A DNA stretch of 64,000 bases from Pseudonocardia sp. (GTDB lineage Bacteria > Actinomycetota > Actinomycetes > Mycobacteriales > Pseudonocardiaceae), in NCBI GenBank assembly GCA_025869365.1, contig JAOZVV010000187.1, positions 1 through 64,000 of the forward strand. Direction: 5' to 3'. The notes under the pieces are model-generated. The model made no database searches, was not told the DNA's origin, and was given only the letters and a program-made list of their open reading frames with translations. The translations under genes were made by a program, and so were the position numbers. Of the stretch, positions 1 through 8,198 are shown one piece after another (positions within the stretch are counted from its first letter, which is position 1; each line of letters opens with the position of its first letter).

Positions 1-2
1 GC

Positions 3-146
3 CTGGTCTGGGGGGACGAGCAGGCGGCGAGCCGCAACGTCGTCGAGGTGTACGTGGGATACCTGCGCCGCAAGCTCGACGCGGCCGGCGCCGGACACCT
101 GCTGCGCACGGTCCGCGGGCACGGGTACCTGGTCGGCACGGGGTGA
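3..146 (+). CDS. Response regulator, C-terminal end (partial)
   Basis: Only the last 47 residues are in the window; the gene runs off the left edge. The visible part is the end of an OmpR/PhoB-type winged-helix DNA-binding domain: VVEVYVGYLRRKLD forms the recognition-helix region and TVRGHGYLV the terminal hairpin wing, both diagnostic of this family. The stop overlaps the GTG start of the downstream sensor kinase (GTGA), so the two are translationally coupled. It should be the transcription factor phosphorylated by that kinase. The receiver domain is not visible, so neither the stimulus nor the target genes can be read. Confidence 0.9.
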   Translation: MVWGDEQAASRNVVEVYVGYLRRKLDAAGAGHLLRTVRGHGYLVGTG

Positions 147-1528
147 GCAGGCGGGCCGCGGCCCGGCGAGGGGTCCGGTTGCGGGCCTGGTGGCGGCGGC
201 GCTCGCTGCGGGTCCGGATCACCCTGGTGGTCGGCGTGGTGGCCGTCGTCGCGCTGTTGGCGTTGAGCCGGCTCGGCGTCGGCCTGCTCTACACGACCCT
301 CCTCGGTGCGGCGGACGCCGAGCTCCGGACCCAGGCCCAGACCGTCGCCACCCGACTCAGCAGCGGGGAGACGGCGAGCGCTCCGGGCATCGCGCCGTCC
401 GTGCGGATCACGGACGTGGCCGGGAACCCCGTCGACGGGCGCGGCCCGCTGCCGTTGCGGCCGTCTGAGATCCGGGAGCTGGCGGCGGGGAAGGCGCAGT
501 CGGTGTTCCGCGGACCGGACTCCGCCCGCTGGCTGGCCGTCTCCGCGGTGCTCCCGGACGGCACGACGAAGCTGGTCCTGGCCTCCGGGGACCTCGTGGG
601 CGGGGCGACCCTGCTGGCCAGGGCGGCCGTCGGGTTCGTGGTCGCGGCGCTGGTGGTGGCGGTGATCGTCGCGCTCGCGGCGTGGACCGCGACCCGGTTC
701 GCGCTGCGCCCCGTGGACCGGATGCGCTCCGCGGCCGCCGCCCTCCCGCCGGGGGAACGGCTGCCGGTGCCCGTCGCGCGGGACGAGCTGCGGTCCCTGG
801 CCGAGGAGCTGAACTCGCTGCTGGCCCGCCGGGACGACGCCGTCACCCGGCTCGAGCGCTTCACCGGCGATGCGGCCCACGAGCTGCGGTCCCCGGTCGC
901 GGCGATCCGCGCGCAGGCGGAGGTCGCCGTCGCCCATCCCGACCCCGAGCTGGCCGAGGAGACGCTGCGGGACGTCGCGCGGGAGGCGCAGCGGCTCTCC
1001 GCGCTGCTCTCGGACCTGCTGGCCCTGGCGCGGGCGGACGCCGGGCAGCGACCCGCGGCGGAGCCGGTGGACCTGGTGGCCGCCGCGCGGCTGGCCGTGT
1101 CCCGCGCGGGTGCGGAGGGGCCGGTGCTCGAGCTGGTCGCGCCCACGCCCGTCGCGGTCGCGGCGAGTTCGGCGGAGATCGGCCTGGTGCTGGACAACCT
1201 GATCGGCAACGCCCGCCGCTACGCCCGCACGCTCGTGCGGATCGAGGTGCTCCCGGCGGGGCGGCGGACCCGGCTCGTGGTCTCCGACGACGGCCCCGGC
1301 ATCCCCGCCGAGGACCGCCGCCGGGTCTTCGACCGCTTCACCCGTCTCGCCCCGGAGGCGGACGGCGGCCACGCGGGCCTGGGTCTGGCCCTGGTGGAGG
1401 CGCTGGTGGCGGGCCGGGGCGGCGAGGTCGCCGCGGGGGCGTCCGCCTGGGGCGGCGCCCGCCTCGAGGTCCGCTGGCCCGCACCCGCGCGGCCCGCACA
1501 CGACGACGGAGATCCCGCGACTCGGTGA
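143..1528 (+). CDS. Sensor histidine kinase
   Basis: Complete 461-residue membrane kinase of an OmpR-type two-component pair. A basic N-terminus precedes a first membrane segment (about residues 25-52). An extracytoplasmic sensor of about 100 residues follows, then a second membrane segment (about 155-182) and a HAMP linker. The HisKA motif FTGDAAHELRSP places the phospho-accepting His at about 246. The ATPase domain shows the N box (NLIGNARRYA), G1 (DDGPGIP), F box (RVFDRF) and G2 (GHAGLGLALV). It overlaps the upstream regulator by 4 nt. Its stop codon lies inside the left arm of a long inverted repeat. The signal sensed is unknown. Confidence 0.95.
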   Translation: MSRRAAARRGVRLRAWWRRRSLRVRITLVVGVVAVVALLALSRLGVGLLYTTLLGAADAELRTQAQTVATRLSSGETASAPGIAPSVRITDVAGNPVDGRGPLPLRPSEIRELAAGKAQSVFRGPDSARWLAVSAVLPDGTTKLVLASGDLVGGATLLARAAVGFVVAALVVAVIVALAAWTATRFALRPVDRMRSAAAALPPGERLPVPVARDELRSLAEELNSLLARRDDAVTRLERFTGDAAHELRSPVAAIRAQAEVAVAHPDPELAEETLRDVAREAQRLSALLSDLLALARADAGQRPAAEPVDLVAAARLAVSRAGAEGPVLELVAPTPVAVAASSAEIGLVLDNLIGNARRYARTLVRIEVLPAGRRTRLVVSDDGPGIPAEDRRRVFDRFTRLAPEADGGHAGLGLALVEALVAGRGGEVAAGASAWGGARLEVRWPAPARPAHDDGDPATR

Positions 1529-1609
1529 CGGGAATACCGCGACTCGCGGGGGTCCCGGAGCCGCCCCCGCGGCAGGCCCGCGAGTCGCGGTATTTCCGTC
1601 ACCGAGTCG
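1518..1609. repeat. 33-bp inverted repeat overlapping the kinase stop
   Basis: Left arm 1518-1550 and right arm 1577-1609 are reverse complements over 33 positions with a single mismatch, separated by a 26-bp loop. The left arm contains the last codons and TGA of the histidine kinase. The arms carry the word CGAGTCGCGGT, which recurs many times at 56.9-57.3 kb. A transcript through it would fold into a very stable stem, so terminator function is possible, but no U-tract follows. It may instead be a member of a dispersed repeat family. Confidence 0.85.
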
Positions 1610-1651
1610 GGGTGCGGGTCGGGGTCCGGGCCGGCCTGACACGATCAACCG

Positions 1652-2497
1652 ATGCCGGTCCTGCGCTGCACGACAGTCGTCGACGCCCCGCGCCGTCTCG
1701 TGGCCGGCCTGCTCCGGGACGCCGAGGCCGCGCGGGAGGCACTCGCCCGGGCCGGGCACGACTTCACCTCCTCGGTCCGGCTGCTGGTGCCCGGGGACGA
1801 GGCGGTCCTGGTCGCCCGGATCGTGCCGGGCGTCCGGCTCGGGTTCCGGACGCGGATCCTGCGCATCTCCCCGGACGGGATGACGTCCGTGCTGGTCGCC
1901 GGGCCGGCGCGCGCGCTCACGCACACCACGACGCTCGCCGAGGACGGCCGTGGCACCCGGCTCGTCGACGAGATCGCGTGGACCTCCCCGCTCGGCGCGC
2001 TCGGCCGGATCGCCGACGCCGTGCTGGTCCGCCGGCTGATCCGCGACGTCCTCGACGCCCGGTCCGCCGCCTTCGCCGAGCGCGCGGCCGCCCTGGCCGG
2101 GGGACGGGTCGTCGTGGCCACCGCCCTGGTCCGGGACCGGACGGTGCTCGCGGCGCGCCGGTCGTACCCGCCGGAGCTGGCGGGCCGCTGGGAGCTGCCC
2201 GGCGGCGGCGTCGAGCCGGGGGAGACCGAGCCGGCCGCCGTCGCCCGCGAGTGCCGTGAGGAGCTGGCGAGCGACGTCGTCGCGGGGGAGCGGCTCGGCA
2301 CCGACCTGATGGTGTCCGGTGCGGTGCTGCGGGTGTGGTCCGCCGCCCAGGTACCCGGGGACGCGGAGCCCCAGGCCCTGGAGCATCTCGAGATCCGCTG
2401 GGTGGGCGCGGCGGAGCTGGCCACGCTGGGCTGGGTGGAGGCGGACCGGGCCGCCGTCGCGGACCTGCAGCGGCTGCTGGGCGAGCAGCCCGACTAG
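1652..2497 (+). CDS. SRPBCC-Nudix fusion protein
   Basis: This 281-residue protein joins two folds. Residues about 1-150 resemble a polyketide-cyclase/SRPBCC ligand-binding domain (DAPRRLVAGLL at the start, TRLVDEIAWTSPLG near the end). Residues about 151-281 are a Nudix hydrolase with the box GGGVEPGETEPAAVARECREE, giving the GX5EX7RE and EE core. The usual Gly after the EE pair is Ala here (REELAS). Nudix enzymes hydrolyse nucleoside-diphosphate-linked substrates with Mg2+; the substrate cannot be told. The start is an ATG about 120 bp after the kinase, just beyond the inverted repeat. The fusion may couple ligand binding to hydrolysis, which is inference. Confidence 0.8.
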   Translation: MPVLRCTTVVDAPRRLVAGLLRDAEAAREALARAGHDFTSSVRLLVPGDEAVLVARIVPGVRLGFRTRILRISPDGMTSVLVAGPARALTHTTTLAEDGRGTRLVDEIAWTSPLGALGRIADAVLVRRLIRDVLDARSAAFAERAAALAGGRVVVATALVRDRTVLAARRSYPPELAGRWELPGGGVEPGETEPAAVARECREELASDVVAGERLGTDLMVSGAVLRVWSAAQVPGDAEPQALEHLEIRWVGAAELATLGWVEADRAAVADLQRLLGEQPD

Positions 2498-2606
2498 GGC
2501 AGCCGTCCGGGTGCCACCCGCCGCGGCCACCGCGGTGGGCTGCGCCGAACCGGTGATCACGGGACGGGGTGGAACCGGACGGGCGCCGGGCCCGTCGAAC
2601 GCAGAC

Positions 2607-3512
2607 ATGACGGTCCCACCGCACGCGGTCCTCGACGCCCACCTCCGCCGCCAGGCCGGGGTGATCACCCGGCGGCAGGCCCTCGCCGCAGGTCTCTCGC
2701 CGGACGCCGTCGACCGGCGGCTGGCCGCCCGGCGCTGGAAGCCCCTGCACCCCCAGGTCTACCTGGACGGTTCCCACCGCACCACCGACGAGGTCCGGGT
2801 CCGCGCGGCGGTGCTGTGGGCGGGCGCGGACGCCGTCCTCTCCGGCGTCGCCGCGGCGTGGTGGCACGGGATCTCGCCCGCGCTGCCGGCGACGGTGCAG
2901 GTCACCGTCCCGCGGTCCCGCTGTCCCCGGCCCAGGCCGGGGGTGGGCGTACGGCGGCGGGAGATCGCGGCGGAGGACCTGACGTCCCGGCACGGGGTCC
3001 CGGTCACCGCGGTGCCGCTGACCGTGCTGGAGGCCGCCGTCGAGCTCGGGACGGACGGCGGCCCGTTCCTCGACCGCGCCCTGCAGGTCTCCACGACGTT
3101 CCCCGCGGTGCTCGGGGCCTACCGCCGCAACCTCGGTAGGCACGGCTCGTCGACGATGCACACCCTGCTCGCCGCCGCCGCGGACGGCGCGGCGTCGGCG
3201 GCCGGACGCGCGCTCGCGGACCTGCTGCGCGAGGCCCGGCTCCCGGGATGGCGGCCGAACTTCCCGGTCGCCGGGTTCGGGGTGGACGTCGCGTTCCCGG
3301 AGCACCGCGTCGCCATCGAGGTCGACGGGTGGGCGTGGCACGTCGATGAGGGCCGGCGGCAGCGGGACCTGTGGCGGCGGACCGTGCTCGTCCGGGGCGG
3401 GTGGACGGTGCTCCGCTTCACCTGGCACGACCTCGTCGGGCGGCCGCGGGCGGTGCTCGCCGAGATCGTGCACGCCCTCGCCCGGGGGCGGCGGGCCCTC
3501 ACCGGCGCGTGA
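2607..3512 (+). CDS. DUF559/AbiEi-like N-terminal domain protein
   Basis: 301 residues from the ATG at 2607. The N-terminus (LRRQAGVITRRQALAAGLS, then RRLAARRWKPLHPQVYL) matches the winged-helix start seen in AbiEi-type and related actinobacterial proteins. The C-terminus (FGVDVAFPEHRVAIEVDGWAWH ... FTWHDL) is a DUF559/Vsr-like restriction-endonuclease fold; the D and E-V-D residues would be metal ligands. Such genes are common single-copy actinobacterial genes. A toxin partner is not adjacent here, so I do not call a toxin-antitoxin system. The frame stays open upstream to about 2319 inside the previous gene; I chose the first ATG outside it. Confidence 0.75.
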   Translation: MTVPPHAVLDAHLRRQAGVITRRQALAAGLSPDAVDRRLAARRWKPLHPQVYLDGSHRTTDEVRVRAAVLWAGADAVLSGVAAAWWHGISPALPATVQVTVPRSRCPRPRPGVGVRRREIAAEDLTSRHGVPVTAVPLTVLEAAVELGTDGGPFLDRALQVSTTFPAVLGAYRRNLGRHGSSTMHTLLAAAADGAASAAGRALADLLREARLPGWRPNFPVAGFGVDVAFPEHRVAIEVDGWAWHVDEGRRQRDLWRRTVLVRGGWTVLRFTWHDLVGRPRAVLAEIVHALARGRRALTGA

Positions 3513-3809
3513 TCGGGCTGAATCGGTCGAGAGCGGGCGGGATCACTGTGTGAGCTAGGTCATCCCGGAAGCCATGATCATCCGTGCGGAACATCCCGCC
3601 GCGGCCGCCGCGGCCCGACGTTCCCGGGCGAGGATCACGGCCGATCCGCGCGGCGGACCCCACGGGTGTCGGGGCTGCCCATGCATCCGGCGGGCATGAT
3701 CGTCGCATCGGCGCGGGACACCGCGCTCACGGCGGCCCGGCGCGCACAACCGCTGATCAGCGGGCATGCGGGAGGCCCGGACGGCCCCCGACGCGGGCGC
3801 CCGCGGTCC
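3513..3809. other. Intergenic gap without a supported gene
   Basis: About 300 bp between convergent genes. Short open frames exist on both strands, but none has a convincing ribosome site or recognisable protein. No strong hairpin was noticed. Confidence 0.5.
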
Positions 3810-3959
3810 TCAGTAGACGCGGGCGTTCTTGATCGCGCGCGCGAGCGCCTTGCCGCCGAGATCCTTCGTGTCGATCTTCGAGAGCCGGAGCGCGACGACC
3901 GGGCAGCTCTTGCACCGCTTCGGCTTCGAACGGCAGCACTTCCTCTTCACCTTGGCCAT
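3810..3959 (-). CDS. Small Cys-rich basic protein (49 aa)
   Basis: A 49-residue frame on the minus strand, divergent from typA. It begins MAKVKRKCCRSKPKRCKSC and ends KNARVY. The first 20 residues have four Cys (positions 8, 9, 16, 19) among many Lys and Arg, suggesting a small metal-binding or nucleic-acid-contacting protein. I recall similar short proteins next to actinobacterial typA genes, which supports a real gene, but no function is known to me. The product is highly basic overall. The start ATG lies 63 bp from the typA start, so the two share a short divergent promoter region. Confidence 0.75.
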   Translation of the reverse strand: MAKVKRKCCRSKPKRCKSCPVVALRLSKIDTKDLGGKALARAIKNARVY

Positions 3960-4022
3960 CGTTTGGCGAGCCTATGCTCACCGCGCGAGGGGGTCCAGGG
4001 TTCGGGCGAGATACCGTGAACT

Positions 4023-5966
4023 GTGAGCACACCCGGATCCACACTCGAGGCCGCCCCGGAGTCCGCCGATCGCGGGCTTCCCGACGCGCGCCACGAGCTG
4101 CGCAACGTCGCCATCGTGGCGCACGTCGACCACGGAAAGACCACCCTCGTCGACGCCATGCTGCGCGCCTCGGGCGCGTTCGGTGAACGCGCGGAGCTCG
4201 TGGACCGGGTGATGGACTCCGGTGACCTGGAGCGCGAAAAGGGCATCACCATCCTCGCGAAGAACACCACGGTCAACTGGCACGGGGTGACGGTCAACGT
4301 CATCGACACCCCCGGCCACGCGGACTTCGGTGGCGAGGTCGAGCGCGGCCTGTCCATGGTCGACGGCGTGGTGCTGCTCGTGGACGCCTCCGAGGGCCCG
4401 CTCCCGCAGACCCGCTTCGTCCTGCGCAAGACCCTCGCCGCCGGCCTGCCGGTGATGCTGGTCGTCAACAAGACGGACCGCTCCGACGCCCGGATCGCCG
4501 AGGTCGTCGACGAGTCGCTCGAGCTGCTCCTCGAGCTGGCCGACGAGCTCGAGCTCGACGAGGAGCAGACCGCACACCTGCTGGACCTCCCGGTCGTCTA
4601 CGCCTCGGGCCGCGCCGGACGCGCGAGCCGCAACCGCCCGGCGGACGGCGAGATGCCGGACTCCGAGGGTCTGCAGCCGCTCTTCGACGTGCTGCTGGAC
4701 ACCGTGCCGCCGCCCGCGGACGACCCGGAGGCGCCGCTGCAGGCGCACGTCACCAACCTCGACGCCACGAACTTCCTCGGCCGCATCGCGCTCTGCCGGA
4801 TCCGCGCGGGCGTCATCCGCCGCGGCCAGCAGGTCGCGTGGATGCAGGAGGGCGGCAAGGTCACCCGCGTCAAGATCACCGAGCTGCTGCGCACCGAGGC
4901 CCTGACCCGCGTGCAGGCCGACGCCGCGTACGCCGGGGACATCGTCGCCGTCGCGGGCATCTCGGACGTGACCATCGGGGACACCCTCGCGGACCCGGAC
5001 AACCCCGTCGCGCTCCCCCGCATCCACGTGGACGAGCCGGCCATCTCGGTGACGATCGGCATCAACACCTCGCCGCTCGTCGGCCGGGACCCGCACCCGG
5101 GCAGCAAGCTCACCGCGCGCCAGGTGAAGAGCCGGCTCGAGTCCGAGCTGGTCGGCAACGTGAGCCTGCGGGTGCTGCCCACCGAGCGCCCGGACACCTG
5201 GGAGGTCCAGGGCCGTGGCGAGCTCGCCCTGGCGATCCTGGTCGAGACCATGCGCCGCGAGGGCTTCGAGATGACCGTCGGCAAGCCCGAGGTCGTCACC
5301 CGCATCATCGACGGCAAGCTGCACGAGCCGTTCGAGCAGATGTCCTGCGACGTGCCGACGGAGAGCCTCGGCGCCGTCACCCAGCTGCTGGCCGCCCGCA
5401 AGGGCGAGATGTCCCAGATGGTCCACGGGGACACCCGGGTCCGGCTGGACTTCCGCGTCCCGTCACGCGGCCTGATCGGCTTCCGCACCGAGTTCCTGAC
5501 GCTCACCCGCGGCGCCGGCATCATGAGCCACGTCTTCGACGGGTACAGCCCCTGGGTCGGTGAGATCAACAACCGGCTCCGCGGCTCCCTGATCGCGGAC
5601 CGCTCCGGTCCCGTCACGGGCTACGCGGTCGACGCGCTCAGCGACCGCGGCGTCCTGTTCGTGGGCCCGGGCACCGCGGTCTACGACGGCATGGTGATCG
5701 GCGAGTACACGCGCAACGAGGACCTCGAGGTCAACATCGTGCGCGAGAAGAAGCTGACCAACATGCGCAAGTCGACGAGCGACGAGCTGGTCAAGCTCAC
5801 CCCGCCGACGGTCCTGAACCTCGAGCAGGCGCTCGAGTTCTGTGCCAACGACGAGTGCGTCGAGGTCACCCCGGAGAACGTCCGGATCCGCAAGGTCGAG
5901 CTGGACTCGCACCTGCGCGGCCGCCAGCGCGCCCGTACGAAGGCCGCGAACGCAGGCAAGGCCTGA
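4023..5966 (+). CDS. typA: Translational GTPase TypA/BipA
   Basis: 647-residue ribosome-associated GTPase of the EF-G/LepA superfamily. The GTP-binding motifs are clear: G1 AHVDHGKTT (about residues 33-41), the switch EREKGITI, G3 DTPGHADFGG and G4 NKTD. An EF-Tu-like domain II follows, then the TypA-specific C-terminal region (RGLIGFRTEFLTLTRG, NMRKSTSDE). TypA acts in ribosome assembly and stress adaptation. The GTG start lies just after the divergent Cys-rich gene's promoter. A strong hairpin follows at 6001-6045. Position next to an LpqW-like gene matches M. tuberculosis Rv1165-Rv1166. Confidence 0.97.
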   Translation: MSTPGSTLEAAPESADRGLPDARHELRNVAIVAHVDHGKTTLVDAMLRASGAFGERAELVDRVMDSGDLEREKGITILAKNTTVNWHGVTVNVIDTPGHADFGGEVERGLSMVDGVVLLVDASEGPLPQTRFVLRKTLAAGLPVMLVVNKTDRSDARIAEVVDESLELLLELADELELDEEQTAHLLDLPVVYASGRAGRASRNRPADGEMPDSEGLQPLFDVLLDTVPPPADDPEAPLQAHVTNLDATNFLGRIALCRIRAGVIRRGQQVAWMQEGGKVTRVKITELLRTEALTRVQADAAYAGDIVAVAGISDVTIGDTLADPDNPVALPRIHVDEPAISVTIGINTSPLVGRDPHPGSKLTARQVKSRLESELVGNVSLRVLPTERPDTWEVQGRGELALAILVETMRREGFEMTVGKPEVVTRIIDGKLHEPFEQMSCDVPTESLGAVTQLLAARKGEMSQMVHGDTRVRLDFRVPSRGLIGFRTEFLTLTRGAGIMSHVFDGYSPWVGEINNRLRGSLIADRSGPVTGYAVDALSDRGVLFVGPGTAVYDGMVIGEYTRNEDLEVNIVREKKLTNMRKSTSDELVKLTPPTVLNLEQALEFCANDECVEVTPENVRIRKVELDSHLRGRQRARTKAANAGKA

Positions 5967-6000
5967 TCCACCGCAGCACCCCACCGCACCACCGCACCGC

Positions 6001-6045
6001 CGTCCGGGCGGGGTCGATCGCGAGTCGATCGGCCCCGCCCGGACG
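6001..6045 (+). terminator. Hairpin terminator after typA
   Basis: Arms 6001-6020 and 6026-6045 are complementary over 20 bp with one mismatch and a 5-nt loop (CGAGT). It starts 35 bp after the typA stop and precedes the lipoprotein gene. No T-tract follows, which is common for high-GC actinobacterial terminators. Confidence 0.8.
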
Positions 6046-6112
6046 TCGTCGGTCACCGGTTGGGACGATGGCTCCGGCGGGCCGTCCGGTCCGCCCGGGC
6101 GGGAGGACGGGC

Positions 6113-7972
6113 GTGCGGACCCAGCGATCGGTGCTCACCGTGCTCGTCGCGGTGCTGCTCGGGTTCCTGGCCGCCTGCACGAACGCGCCCATCGAGGCGC
6201 CCGCGCCCGCGCCGGCCCCCGCGCCGCCGCCGGCCCCGACGCCGACCCAGGTGGTGGTGGGGGTCGACGATCTCGGCTCCGGGTTCAACCCGCACCTGCG
6301 CGCGGATCGCTCGCCCGTCACGACCGCGCTGTCCACCCTGGTCCTGCCCTCGGTGTTCCGGCCGGACGCGAACGGGGAACTGCAGCTCGACCGCACGATC
6401 GCGACGAGCGCCGAGGTCACCTCCACGAGCCCGTTCACCGTCAGCTACGAGCTCAACGTCCAGGCGTCCTGGTCGTCGAACTCGCCGATCGCGGCGGAGG
6501 ACTTCGTCTACCTGTGGGAGCAGATGCGCTCCCAGCCGGGCACCGCCGACGCGGCGGGCTACAAGCTGATCACCGACGTGCGCTCGCGGGCCGGCGGCAA
6601 GGCGGTCGACGTCGTCTTCTCCGAGCCGTACCCGAACTGGTCGCACCTCTTCTCGGGCCTGCTCCCGGCGCACATCCTCAAGGACGCCCCGGGCTCCTGG
6701 ACCGGTGCGCTGGCGGGTGGCCTGCCGGCGTCCGGCGGGCCGTTCCGGGTCGTCACGGTCGACCGTTCCCGCGGCGAGGTGGTCCTCGCGCGCAACGACC
6801 TCTACTGGGACACCCCCGCCACGCTGGACCAGATCGTGCTGCGCCGGCTCGACCCGCCGACGCTCGCCGAGGGCCTGCGGACCGGGGACGTCCAGGTCGC
6901 GATCCCGACGTCGGACGCGGCGGTGCGGACCGCGCTGGCGTCCCTGGGGACGGCGGTGCGCACCCAGCCCGTGCCGCGGCCCACCGTCACCGAGCTGGGG
7001 CTCCGCTCCGACGGCGGCGCGCTCGCGGACACCCGGGTGCGGCAGGCCGTCGGCGCGATCGTGGACCGGGAGGCCGTCCGGACCGCCGTCGCGCCGGACG
7101 CGCTCCCCGCGGACGCGTTCGGCCTCGCCCCCTCCCAGCCCGGCTACGCCTCCACCGCCCCTGCGGGTGCCCCGGCCCGCCCGGACCCGGCCGCGGCGCA
7201 GCAGCTGCTCACCGAGGCCGGCTACACGCGGGACGCGAGCGGCCGGTGGTCCCTCGGCGGCAGCCCGCTGCGGCTGGTGATCGGGGCCGGCGCCGAGCGG
7301 CCGTCGGACGTGGCGGTCGCCCAGCTCGTCGCGCAGCAGCTGCGGGCCGCGGGAATCACGGTCGACGTGATCGCCCCGCCCTCGGCGGACCTGTTCTCGG
7401 CGGCGACGGTGCCGGCCGCCCTGCCGCCCACGACGAGCAGCGCCCCGTCCTCGGGTGCCGCACCGGGCACCACCGCCGCCTCGCCGCCTGCCGCGACCGC
7501 GACGGCCCCGGCCCCGACGACGGGGCCGACGACGGGGCCGACGACCACCGTGCCGCCGACCACCACCCGGTCCTCCGGGGCCCCGGCCCCGGACGCCGCG
7601 GTGTCCCCGGACCTGATCGTGCGGCCCCGCGCGGTCGGTGACGACCTGGGCGCCCAGCTCGCCTCGGACTACGGCTGCGGGACCCCCACCCCGACCGTCC
7701 CGAACCCGCCGCGCAGCCCCGCGGACTTCTGCTCCGCGGCGCTGCAGCCGGTCCTGGACGGTCTCGCGACCGAGGCGATCCCCGACCCGGAGCAGCTGGC
7801 CACCACCGAGCGCGTGCTGTGGGCACAGCTGCCCGCGCTGCCGTTGTTCCAACCCGTGAGCCTCGTCGTGAGCACCGCGACGGGCGACGCCGCGACGGGC
7901 GGGATCGGCCCCGGCCCGCTGACCACCGGCCCGCTGACCGGAGCACAGCGGTGGGCTGCACCACTGCGCTGA
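6113..7972 (+). CDS. lpqW: LpqW-like lipoprotein, SBP family 5 fold
   Basis: 619 residues from the GTG at 6113, preceded by GGGAGGACGG. A signal peptide ends in the lipobox LAAC with Cys22, so the protein should be a lipoprotein. The body is a peptide/nickel-type family 5 solute-binding fold (FVYLWEQMRSQPGT, ASGGPFRVV, DTRVRQAVGAIVDREAVR). In M. tuberculosis the gene after typA is lpqW, which has this fold but regulates PIM/lipoarabinomannan synthesis; position and fold support that assignment. Residues about 430-497 are a low-complexity Ala/Pro/Thr/Ser stretch inside the C-terminal lobe. A plain transport role with the downstream permeases remains possible. An in-frame ATG at 6068 is an alternative start. 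Confidence 0.75.
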   Translation: MRTQRSVLTVLVAVLLGFLAACTNAPIEAPAPAPAPAPPPAPTPTQVVVGVDDLGSGFNPHLRADRSPVTTALSTLVLPSVFRPDANGELQLDRTIATSAEVTSTSPFTVSYELNVQASWSSNSPIAAEDFVYLWEQMRSQPGTADAAGYKLITDVRSRAGGKAVDVVFSEPYPNWSHLFSGLLPAHILKDAPGSWTGALAGGLPASGGPFRVVTVDRSRGEVVLARNDLYWDTPATLDQIVLRRLDPPTLAEGLRTGDVQVAIPTSDAAVRTALASLGTAVRTQPVPRPTVTELGLRSDGGALADTRVRQAVGAIVDREAVRTAVAPDALPADAFGLAPSQPGYASTAPAGAPARPDPAAAQQLLTEAGYTRDASGRWSLGGSPLRLVIGAGAERPSDVAVAQLVAQQLRAAGITVDVIAPPSADLFSAATVPAALPPTTSSAPSSGAAPGTTAASPPAATATAPAPTTGPTTGPTTTVPPTTTRSSGAPAPDAAVSPDLIVRPRAVGDDLGAQLASDYGCGTPTPTVPNPPRSPADFCSAALQPVLDGLATEAIPDPEQLATTERVLWAQLPALPLFQPVSLVVSTATGDAATGGIGPGPLTTGPLTGAQRWAAPLR

Positions 7973-8198
7973 ACGGCGCAACGGAGTTGTCCCATATCCT
8001 GGACGTTACCGTTGGGTAATAAGCTCGTATCTGCGGTTTCTCGGCTGGTCACCCTTTGGTTACGAACCTGGCGGGAAACCTGTGCGGTTCCTAAGTTGCT
8101 CGGGGCGGTGCGCCCGCTCCGAACATGACGAGGCGCCGGCCGACCCGAACAGCGGACCCGGACCCGGGTCCGGCAGGCGCGAGAGACAGAGGACATCG
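7973..8198 (+). promoter_or_regulatory. Likely promoter region of the oligopeptide operon
   Basis: This 226-bp gap is richer in A+T than its surroundings (about 7980-8095), with segments such as TTACCGTTGGGTAATAAG containing a small TTACC/GGTAA dyad. The next gene starts at 8199 with GAGAGACAGAGG upstream. I infer the operon promoter lies here but cannot fix -35 and -10 boxes. Confidence 0.45.

Noticed and set aside
2607-3512. AbiE-type phage-defence toxin-antitoxin system
   Set aside because: Only the AbiEi-like/DUF559 protein is present; no AbiEii nucleotidyltransferase gene is adjacent.
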